Shown here one piece after another: positions 14,301 through 26,300 of a stretch of DNA of 64,000 nt. Numbering within the stretch: the stretch's first letter is position 1; every line of letters begins with the position of its first letter. Origin of the DNA: Planococcus citri (taxonomy: Eukaryota; Arthropoda; Insecta; Hemiptera; Pseudococcidae); contig NC_088679.1 of the NCBI RefSeq assembly GCF_950023065.1, positions 35,278,001 to 35,342,000 on the forward strand, written 5' to 3'. The notes under the pieces are model-generated. The model had not been told where the DNA came from, made no database searches, and was given only the letters and a program-made list of their open reading frames with translations. The translations under genes were made by a program, and so were the position numbers.

Positions 14301-17300
14301 GAAGAAAACTCTAAAATATGTACTGTAAATTTTGAATCTATCGTAATAACGTTGCAAGCAAATTTATTATGCCAAAATTTTAGCCTGTAACCAAATTATT
14401 TTACTGTTTTTCACTTTTGAAATTTTGAACGGCAAGAGTGATGACTTCTTGGTGACAAATTCACCAAGAAATGATCTCATTTTGTGGATCGATTTTGAAC
14501 TTGGCGACTTTTGGTGAATCTTGGTGAGTTTTGGCGAATCTTTCACCAGAAAGTCATCAAAACATAGAAATTTCATAGGTATTTGACTGTCTGACCAAGA
14601 AGTGGTCGCATTTGTGATCAATTTTGAACTTGGTGACTTTTGATGAATCTTTCTCCAAAATGTCACCAAAACATAGAAATTTCATATTTGACTGTCTGGT
14701 GACTTCTTGGTGACAGATTCATCAAGAAGGGATCGCATTTGTAATCGATTTTGAACTTGGTGTCTTTTGGTCTTTTGGTGAATCTTGGCGAGTTTTGGTG
14801 AATCAGTCAGCAGAACATAGAAAATCCATATTTGCCTATCTGGTGATATCTTGGTGACTGATTCATCAAACAGTGATCTTATATGTGATCCATTTTGAAC
14901 TTTGGTGACTTATGGTGAATTGTTCTCCAGAAAGTCACCAAAACATAGAAATAAATTCATATTTGGATATCTGGTGACGCAAGGTCGAGGTCAAGAATTT
15001 AAAAAACGGAATTTTTGAGACTTATGAAGAAATGTGGACCACTCCCCCTCTCCCCCAAGAAAAAAATCAAAAAATTGTGGTGGGATATTTTCGTTGAATT
15101 TTTTTTTCGAATAATTCAATGTTTGTTCTATTCTTCAAAGCTCGGTGTCAGACTGTCAGTTCAAAAAAAAAAAATCCTAAACAATTTCGATTTCTATGTT
15201 AAACTTTCTTTTGCTAACCCTATTTTCAAAAAAAAAACAAAAAAAACAAAAAAAAAACTTGAATAATCGACGGTCTCTCCATTTTAAAGTCCCTGGATTT
15301 TTAAATTTTCCAGTTTTGGAAGCATGGTAGCCTTTAAACAAGTCAAAGTGAAATTCAAATCTGGATTATTAATCATCATTAAGTGATCTTTATGATCGAT
15401 TTTGACACTTTTTGGAACCCATTTCAACCGGTTTCAAACCAAAATTTTCGCCAGCGATGGTTTTTCAAGAAAATGAACAATTTTTCCTCCTCGAACACGA
15501 AAATCCGAAAATTTGTCGGAAACTCCTCAACGACTCAAAACTCGAAACCACAATTTACCAGTTTTGATTGCCTAAATAGGGTAAAAACCAAATTTCAGCT
15601 CTCTATACCTATTACCTACCTTAAATAAGTATCAAAATTTTTAATTTTTTCATAAGAAATGGTCCCAATTTTAGGTTTTAATAATCTATCAAAAATCAGA
15701 AAATATAAAATTCAGTGCCTGAAATATGGTTTTATGGCGTATTTTTGGTTATTGTTTCGAGTGATTTTGATGATTTTTTCGACTAAATAATTTCCATCAA
15801 TTTTGATTTATGGATAATTATGTGGTCTGCGTCACGCTAACTTTTTAAAAGTAACTTTGAAAAAATGACTTATATTTCTGACATTTTAGTATTGTGCGTG
15901 AAACTTTCAAAAACTGGCAAAAATGTAAACTATTTCTAATATTTAGAGTGCCTACCTTGACTTTCAAGAACTTGAAAAAAATTATAGAAAATTCTTTAAC
16001 CAGCTTTCCAATCGAGAGTCATAATTTTTTGCATATACCTACACATTATTCAAATATCTAAACGAGTGTTTATAACGAGAATAACAAAAAGCTGAGCTAC
16101 TTTTTCGCGATTTCAACGGGGGGTCATACTTATTCTAAAGGAAAAGATTGAATAGTATGATGATTTTTGAATATCAACTTTGTCTAATTTAAAATAAAAG
16201 AACATACTTAATCATTTAGTTGAGAGACGTTTTTCACTTCAAGGGAAAGTTTGTTTATTTTTTCTCTTCAATCTACTGCTTGTTCATTTTTCTTGTATCG
16301 ATTTGCAAATTGATTTGTCTCTTTGCCGCGCTTCTTGAAAAGTTTTGAAGGTGTAAGTTTTTAACGTCAAATATTACTAGAAATATGATGTTGAAAATCT
16401 GAAAGTTGTTTTCGTTCATTTTGTTCACACTTTTCTAATTATCAGCTGTGGTAGTGTTATTGGTCCAACTTTACGGTAAATTTGGGGAATCACTCACTTC
16501 CTTGAAATCTTATAATAGGCAACTTCAGCTACATCTGCGTGTTTTAAATTGCCATATCATCAAATAGAAGGAACCTAAGTGATGAATTAGTTTCAGCTTG
16601 AGCTTCCCCTCCCCCTAAATGCCGATTTGAAATCACTGTAATATTATAGCTTTATAAATTTTGATAAATTGGTTAAAAATATGTATTATATTTTTGCAAA
16701 TTTACAATTTTAGGAGCTCAGTAAATTATCAACTCATGTTTCAAACTTGACTAGCTCTTCTACTCCAGATCACTACATATTTTCAACAAAAAAAAAATTA
16801 TTTTGCCAGGGAAATTCGGCTCTTTTTCAAGTTTTTAATGATCGGTTTCGACATTTTTTTTTTCAATTCTTTATCAACAAGCTCAAAATGATATGACAAG
16901 ATACGCGTAACCAATTTAAAATGTTTACCTGAAAAGCAATCCAATTACAATGTCGGAAATGTTAAGCCCTCGTCAAAAGAATCCCTTATGGTAATATTTT
17001 TTCTAGGCACTTCTTTCTGTATCTTTGAACGAAAAAATTAATTATTTTTATAAAATTAGAGCAAAATTTGTCGCCATAACGGAGCTTCGTCGACATTGTT
17101 GAAAATACTGTAGTGGTATAGGCTGAAGTAAGTATACGAGTATATCGAGCCAACAAAAACACAGAATGCGGCATTGTGTACGGAAATTTTATATTTAAGT
17201 ATTAAATACGTGACACGGTGTATAAAAATTCTTCAGCGTAATCTAACCAACGCGTTATGTGTTTGTTCTGCAGTGCAACCATTATGGGTGAAATTACAAG

Positions 17301-20300
17301 GAAACAATAAACCAATGTCGGCTGGACGTGAATACGAACTGGCTTGTCAAGTATACGGAGCACATCCGTCGCCGGTAATTACCTGGTGGAAAGGAAATAC
17401 GAAATTAAAAAATTTAGAGAAATCGGTAAGTGGACTAATTAAACGTTTTGCCTGCGATGGCTTTTATAATGGTCACATTTAGGTATTATAGATATACGAA
17501 CGAGCGAGGGTATAAAAACCGTTTCGACTCATTTGTATTGATAAAAAAAAATAGGGAAAAAGGGTTAATAGCTGGCGTTTTGTTATTTTTTTCCCATTTT
17601 CACGCATGAGTGTGTTACGATGAACCTTACTCTGTCGTACTCGTGGTCAGAGATGAATTCATCGAGTGTGTTAAATAAATGTTGAATAGGGTTTTGTATA
17701 AATGAGGCCCTTATCAGCTTGTAAAAAGCATAAGTTATGACATTTCGTTTGTTCTGGTCGAGTTAAAGCGTGATTTTTTTTTTTCACCAGCGTTCAAATA
17801 CCTCGTACAGGTGCGTGCAAAATTTAAACAAAAAAAGTGGGTTAATTTCGATTTAAATCTTTAACATACCCTATGCATAATATTTTCCTCTCCCTCTATC
17901 TTCTCGTCAAAAGTTACGAACAAAGTTAACAAAAACTTGCGTTCAACTTGCAGATTTTATTTTAAGTATAAAACATGAAAATACCATAATGTGAAGTTTT
18001 TTTTCTCACATTTTTGCCTTCAAATATGTATGATAACGCTTAACTTTTCTCATGAATACCATCTCTGTTCCTTTCATGACGTGCTGTATTCGATCAAAAA
18101 CCATTCACTGTGCACTGTGTAAAAATACAATAAGCCAACTTTTTCCAATATCAGACTGTGATCCGCGTGCCAGCTCACCTAAATAATATTTTTATGCTAT
18201 GACGGCATCATCTTCAAAGGAACCGTATCAATATGGGCTTAAGAATCTATAAATGCTCTCGCGTTTCGTGTCTCGGTTTTCAATCTTCATCATACCTACT
18301 ACCTACAGGAATTTTCGCTTCAGCTTCACTCGACAATTATTTATTCCCGAAGGAAACCTACCTAAGTTGGTAGTATTTGCATTTATCGCTATTTCGTTAC
18401 GAAAAAAGATGTTTTGTAATTGGTGAGAACTTTTCCTGGTTCGTCTTCGGTTGGAAAAATTGATTATCGAAATCTTAAATGCTGAAATTTAAAATAGATA
18501 ATTTTTTGAAGAGGAAGGAGAAAAATTGAATTTTTGCAAACATTTTTGAAACTACTCTCTACTCTTAATCAACTTCGAAACGCTTTAAACAGATTTTCTC
18601 CCAAGTTGCAGCAGTCCTGAGCAATAATGGACTCCAATATTTGGCATAGGTAATTGATAAATCTCAATCGCTGAAAAAAATCCTACCTGACCTATCCCAA
18701 AGCAGGCTGCAGAACCAATGATAGCAATGATGTTTTGTGCCATCGGCGAGCTTATATTTTTTCATCGTTTGAGTTCGAGTAAAAAAAATTGTTTTTCAAG
18801 AGGAAAGTGAGAAAATTGAATTTTTAGCAAACATTTTTGAAACTACTCTTAATTTGAAACGCCTCAAACAGATTTTTTCCCATGCTGCAGCAGTCTTGAG
18901 CAAAAGGACTCTAAATTCATGCATTGTGACGACTGATGAGAAATCTCAATTGCTGAAAAAAACTTAACCCTGCTCCACCCCGACAGACCACCTCGACACA
19001 ATCTTGAAAAAAAATAGGGTCGAGTTGACTCAAATTTTAAGTCAAATTTGAACCAATTTATTTCCTTTTCATCATTTTTTTCGGCATAAAATCGACCTAT
19101 TCTCGAACATTATCGGTATAAAATTGATCCAAATTTACCATCAAGCATATTTCATATTGAGCATCACCACATATTTTGTGTCGATAATTTGAAGAGTGTG
19201 TGTAGTTTTTCAGTTGATTTTTCAACACTTTTTTGTGATTTGATGCAAAATTGACTCAATATCTGTGTCAATGGTCTTGAGTACATTCTATCGACACATT
19301 TTTCTGATCAATTTTGTGTCGAGCTTATGAAAAACGACCTTAAATCTTCAGAAAATTGCTCTTCATATTCTAGTGCATATTAATGCAAATACATAATATT
19401 ATATTGTGAATTGATATTTAAAATGATTTGATGGGGAAAATCCCTACACCTCGACTCTTTCTTGACTCAAAAATTGGATCTAGATGACCCCTTAGAAATG
19501 AAGCGAAACAACACTTCTTTTCTCCAACATTGAATTTTTTTGAAAAACTACTTATAGTTTTTGCTACACACTTTATCTGCGAGTAGTAAATTTATGTCAG
19601 TGATGTATAATTGATGTCTATTTTTTATCAATTTTTGGTCTACTTTTACTACTTCTGTGCTATAAATCAACCATAAAATTTTGAAGCGATTTTCATAACA
19701 TTTCCATTTCTCAGCAAAAATTATTCAAAATCAACTTCAACTTCAATGTGCAGAAAAAAATTTATATTTTCAAGAAAAAAATTGATGAATATTTTGTGTC
19801 AAGTTTTGACTATTTTCAATTCATCAAAAAATCGATGAAAAATTGATTCAAATTTTTAAACTTGAAAAAACTATTGATTACAACAGCACAAATACCTATA
19901 CATCAATTTTTAATCAATTTTCCCGCCATTTTCATTTCTAAGTGATAATCGGCTTGAAATCATCTTCAACTTTTATGTGCTAAATTTAATGACTATTTTC
20001 AAGGCAAAATCAATAAATATTTAAAATCAAGTTTTCATCCTCTTATCATTTTGACAAAAAATTGATGAAGAATAGATCCAACTTCTGATTTAAAAAGCGA
20101 TCAATTTTACTACCATTTTGCAACAATTTTGAATCAATTTTTGACATATTTTCATTCGAGCAAAAAATTGATAGAAAATTGATCCAACATTGAAATTCAA
20201 AAAAAGACATCGATTATGATATCACAAATTTAGAACAATTTTTAATCGATTTTCACATCATTTTTATGACTTGGTAAAAATCGTCCTATAATTAACTTCA

Positions 20301-23300
20301 ACTTTTGTATGCATAATTGATGTCTAGGTATAGAGAAAGAAAAATCAACAAAAATTTGCAGTCAAGTTTAGGTCCTCAGCAAGAAATCGACCTAAAATCG
20401 ATTTGAATTTTCATCATGAAATAGTTATCGATTAAAGTACTACAATAAAGGAAGATTTGGGATCAAGTTTCCATCAATGTTACATTTTGTTTAAAATTGT
20501 TGAAAACTATCAGTCGATTATTTTTATAGTTTTTGTCGATTCTCAAAATCGTCTAAAAAATGATCAAAAATATCCTCCGATTTCTACTCGATCAAAACTC
20601 GACCTCAAACTGAAAGTTGAGATGGTTTGTTGGGACCTGTTCCAAGGGAAGCTGCAGAGCCGATGATAGCGATTTTCCTTCTTTCCTGATATAAGGAATA
20701 CCTAGCGTGGATCGCGAAAATAAAAATGTCGTAGTAGGATCTTAACCAAATTCAATCCAGATTTTTCTTTTGAGTTTGAAGTCGCACAGAAAGAATTTGC
20801 GCTCCGAAGATGCTCTTGGAGAGAAAATATGGGTGCTCAAAGAGAAAGTATTTTTGAAAAAATTGTGATTTTTTTTCCTTTTATTGTTCTTACCCAACCT
20901 GTTATGAGAAAATGGCCCATTCTATTCCAAAAGGTAGTATTTTTGAGATTTTACCTTGACCTAGGCTATTGCCTTCAAAATCTGAAACCACTTTTATGGT
21001 TCTACTGAGCGGTTAAAAATTTGCAAATCGCTTATTTTTGAGTAAATTCAGTTTTGAAAGTTTTTTCATCCGCAATAAGTACCTATCATTAATGCAATGA
21101 TCTCTGCAGAGCTGTGGGACTGAAACGATTTTGGGATTGGATTTTGGTTTCAGTATCAAAATTTATTTATTTTAGGATTGGGGTTATTTCGGGATTCGTT
21201 CTTCTAAATTTTCATTTCGGTTTTGGGATTGAAAAAAATTGTCATTTCAACCAATTTTAAGCCCAATTTGAACAATGGACTCTGCAAGGGGTCTAAAAAA
21301 TGGTACATTTTGACATGGGGAATCTGATGATGTGATTAGTTTAACGTTTTAATTGCATTATTTTGCTTAATTCGTCGAGTAATTTTTATTATAATCTGAA
21401 TGAATGATGATGATGTAAAATGACGAATTTATCAAAATAAAATTGAGGAAAAAGGCAAAACTGAAACGATTTTGTGTCAGTTCCGGGATTGTTTTGGGTT
21501 CAAAATTATATTGGTTTCGGGATTTTTTCGGTTTCAGGATTAAGAAAAATAATGATTTCGGTTTTGGGATCGGATTTGAATCGGGATTTAATTGGTTCTG
21601 GCTCGGGATCATTTTGGTCCCTCAGCTCTGGATCTCTGCTAAGTTGTTTGAATTCTTGTACCCAGGCTGGGTCACCCTTTCCAAAATATTGAAATCACCA
21701 CTGGGTGTCCAACTGATTCTGATACCCTTAATCACTTTATCAGTGCCATTTTGAGAACAAGCACCATCTACAGATACCCAAGTGAATCCTTTTTTTTTTT
21801 TTAATCAATAATGAGCTTTTGGAAATCTAATTTGGTTTTTGAGCTTCTTCTGATGTTATTGATAGAACATTGTTGGCTCATTGATCTTCTCAAAGTTTTC
21901 TCAACTCAAATTTGGCATTTATGTCCAATCTTTGCACTGACAAATCTTAATGCTATAAATCATGTGCTATTCCCCAAGCTTCATTTGACTTTACTCCAAA
22001 CTCCGTTGGCGTGTTATTTATTTCATTCTCTACTTGTTTGGCATATTTATGCCAACTATGGTGAGTGTAGTCAAAGTTCTCTGCTGATTGATTGATTTTT
22101 ACTCTTAATAATCTGTCACCAATGATTCTCATTATTCTCTCCACCAAGCTGGATTGTGGATTGTGTTTCGCATTAATTATGCCAAAACATAAATAGGCAT
22201 AATTTCTGAAACTGGGGAAGTATTTTGGATTGCAGTGGTGCCAAATTTTTGGTCATTAGGTACTGATAATTTAAAAAATAGAGATAATTAGCTATCCAAA
22301 AATTTGACAATTTTTTTTTTTGGTTTGGAAATTGACCATAAATGACAAAAAAGTTGGCACCTATGCGTTCCAAAAAATGTTTCTCCAGTTTTAGAAATGG
22401 CATCTTTCCAGGTTTTAGCGTAATTAATGCATTGAATTTTTATCGAAATTGTTAGTCTGTGTGCTCTCATACAAAATGTACCTTACATTGTTTTTCAAAT
22501 ACAGGATAGTAACAATGGAAACTCAACCATCAGTAGACTAAATTTTATACCAGAACCACAAGATGATGGGAAAATGCTGATATGTCGAGCAGAATCACCG
22601 ATACCAGCACCAACTCCGTATCAAGACTCTTGGAAATTAAATGTAACTTGTAAGTTTCATTTGTGACTTTTTTTCTCTCTTTATTGTTTTTCAGCACGCT
22701 TCTTTTTTCTTCTTAAAAAGTAACGAATTTTTCTCGATTATCCGGAATTGATTTTTTTCTCTCTTTTCAAAGAAGCAAAAAACTTCACTCGAAAAACTTT
22801 AACAACTTTTTAAAAATTGAAAGCAATCTTCCCAATTATGTGGGAAGTTCTACAAAGTAACAGGCACTCTGTATATTTGCTCACGTTACTGGCATCCATC
22901 GCATCGTATCAATTATACATCCTAAAAAATACACATGAAAGCAACTTTCGCGACTTTATCGATAGATACCCACCTATCTAAACCTATATGGTACGTCTTT
23001 ATCGTATTGATTTACCCAGAATACTTCTCACAATATCGGCCAAAAAACAAACACGTGGTAAAATGTACACTGTGAAGAGTTATTTTGTGTTCACATGTAA
23101 TCAAAACATGTTCGACATTTCGCAATTACTTAATTCGCAATGTATTTAATTCAAATCTGTACGAGGACTGGTCTTATACGAGTAAACTTTAATATAACCT
23201 AGTTACAAAACACAGAACTAATTTCATTAATCATATTTCGTTTGACAACGACGACTGTTCTCTTATTCTATTCTCGGAGCTCGTTTGTTGTACTTGCATA

Positions 23301-26300
23301 CGATATGGCGATGTTAGAACTTCTTCTTCTTACAATTAGTTGGAAGTTTTGGATTTGAAAACGAAATTTGGAGGAGTGTGGTTAGTTGTGCAATGAAAAT
23401 AGAATAAGGTACAAGTATATATGTACATTGTACAGAGTGATACAGAAATGATCTGGTTCCTTTTAAGAATTAAGTAGGCAATTTATTTTACTGTTGTATA
23501 GTGGTGGTAGCATAATTATTATAAATTAAGGGAGTGGAATAACTGTGTGTGTGTTTAGAGTTTTGTATCATTATTATAACTCAGTAGTCTGCAACTGAAT
23601 GCCCTAATTCTTTTAGAAAAATGTGGCATAAAATTCGTTGTACAGAATATTGTACCTATACTTAGATTTAACATGGATTGGATCGTGTAAGTGTAGAATT
23701 CTTCCCACTTCACCCTTCTGATCTCTGAAGGATGAAACTCGATTCACTCAATGTATTATGTTGAATTCGATATTTATCTGCACTAATAATTTTTATCATT
23801 TTTATTTTCGTTAACACGATGGGTACGTGTGCTTTCGTTTATTACAGATAAACCAAACGCTTTTCTCGAACTTGGAAAGAATCTGAATAGCAGCGCCATC
23901 ATGGAAGGCATCGACGTGTATTTCGAGTGCAAAATAAAATCCAATTTACCAGTTGAAAAAGTGATGTGGAAGTTGAATGTAAGTTTGATGTTACTTACCT
24001 ACTTAGTTATTAGATGTTGAGAAAAAAATCATTAATTTTCTGAAGCTTCAACAACATTTTTCTTCATTACTTACATTGTTGCCTACTTAGAGAAAAAAAA
24101 CGAGATAGACTGGAAGAAAGTGAGATAAAGATAGAAAAACCGATGTTGGTAAATTTTTTTTATTGAGCATTTCATCTCGAGTTTCATTATCTTACCAAAA
24201 GCTAAATCTTATTCGATGAGAATATTCCAAAAATTAATTTACTTTTGAAAAACGTTTAAACATTATGTTATTTTATCGGATTGGAGAAATAATTAGTGTA
24301 AAAGTTACCTATTGAACTCAATGATGCATCAAGAGCTAAATACCTTTTTTATATCGCGAAACTATGAGGGTAGCAATAAAGATAGGGCGGGCAAAAACGA
24401 ATAAAAATGTGTTTACATTTTATATCCGAGCTGTATAACTTCTAAATGAGTGTTTGTGCCCTCAACTTTATGAAAATTCTTCTCGAATGCCCACTTTTAA
24501 TAACAAAATTCACTTTTCTTTAAACGTTCGCCCGTATAATGATCACGAAGAGGAATTAAAAACTTAATTCTGCAATGAACTTTTTATACTGTGGAAAGTT
24601 TCGCGGTACGGCACACTTTTTATTCGTTGGAAACTCTTTTCTCACTTTCAAGATTCGGTTGCGTTTCAATTTATTGTTTATTTCCGGTTCTTAAGTATTT
24701 TTAAAAGGAATTTTATGAAGCTTTTTTAAAGGTTTTTGGTGCGAAGAGACGTAAAATCTTATCGCAATCAATTTTTTTCCTCATTTTTGAAGAGGGGAAC
24801 GGATGATTTTTTTTTCTTGCAATCTGCTGATAATTTTTCTTTTGTTTTTATCGCAGGGTGTGATTTTAAACAGTAGCCTGATCGTTGGTCCATTGATTAC
24901 AAATCAAACCCTAGTTCTGCAAAGAGTTACCCGTCAACATAGCGGATTATACAGCTGTGTTGCGACAAATGCCGAAGGAAACGGAGAAAGCAACTCATTC
25001 TACTTGGATGTAAAATGTAAGTGCGTCTAAATTTCACTATCTAGTACATTTACGTATTCAAATTCAACAAGTAGGTAAGACGAGAATGAGAGCATTTTCA
25101 CGCTATATCATATTTCCTCTCGCTATTCTCATTAGTCTTCCGCCTGTGATTTTTTATCTGGGTAATTTGTTCTACGAAAATGTGGGAGTATGTATAGTGA
25201 AATTTGCATGTAGATATTGTGGTGCCGAGAAATTATGCCCTTTAATGAAGCTTATATCAAAAGATCCTATCGTGGTTAATTTAATTAGTAGATACCTAAT
25301 ACGACGAAGTTCTCCAGTAGAGCTATGGACTTTATAGGCTCGCATCGTATCTTCCTTTTCTCTTTATAATTTCACGTTGCCATCTTCGATAAATTCTTTG
25401 CGTAAGAAATCATATTATACGAAATTATCTCCCTTCATTTTTGTTCACTGTGCTGTATGGAAAAGTACTGTACCTAAAGGGATCTTTTAATGAGTCAACA
25501 GTTTGTGATTCTGTTACGATTTTTTTCCAAGACTACGAAAAGAGCTTAGTTTGAGTATCGTTCGAGCGATACACTAATACTTTGATGGTATTGATGAAAA
25601 GTTCACTGTTAAGAACTAAGAAGCTTTGAGTTTTGTGTTTCAAAGTACATAGGGAATGACTTTTGTTCTTCTTGAAATTATGTTATTTTGTTTCCAAACC
25701 GAATTTACGTGAAATAAAGGGGTTGCAGAATGGGAGCTGCGGATTTGAAAGAATGTCATGCTATGAAAGCACTTGAAATTGAGCTGGGGGAATAGGTTGG
25801 AGATGTTAAGTAATTAGGTAGTATTGAAAGTAAAAGTTTTTTTTTGGAGACTTTTCCTTCTGAAAATAATCACGGAGACGAAGTTTTTGTTAGTAAATTC
25901 GAATTTATAGTACCTACTTGTGATTTTTTTTAGAACCTCGTATTGTTCTTGTGAAAAAAATATTTCTCAATTGAAAGGGTTCCTGCAAAAGAAGCAATGA
26001 ATATCTTTCACCCCCCCCCCCCCCCGGTGAACCAGACCTCTCGATTAATCTTGAAAAGATCAACCTTTCCTCTTTATTGCAATGAAATACATATGAAAAA
26101 TCGATCGATAAAACTTAAAATTACATACTATCAATTTTTGAAAAAAAGAAAGTAATTTTAGTCAATTTTTCCCGAACAAAAACAAAGATAAATTTGAAAT
26201 AAAAACCTTTCTTATACATAGTTAAAACTGAAAACCAAAAAATTGCTTTTCGAGAAGAAAACATAATTTTTGTCAGTTTTTGTCAAACAAAAAGTATGAC

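Larger units (their letters stand above)
17426..22504 (+). other. Repeat-rich intron of Side-like gene (5.1 kb)
   Basis: Contains, in order, a duplicated segment (18490-18990), a degenerate tandem array (19600-20500), a hAT-type element (21107-21630), LTR-retroelement relics on the - strand (about 21640-22150) and a fold-back element (22201-22398). No exon is missing: the Ig3 halves on either side join in frame. Confidence 0.65.

Noticed and set aside
14367..14669. Repetitive - strand peptide (KIHQKSPSSK units)
   Set aside because: Shadow of the 130-bp minisatellite; units differ in length by non-multiples of three.
21443..21754. 103-codon + strand frame rich in FG/GSG
   Set aside because: Translation of the TTTCGGGATT repeats inside the hAT MITE plus its flank; not a protein.
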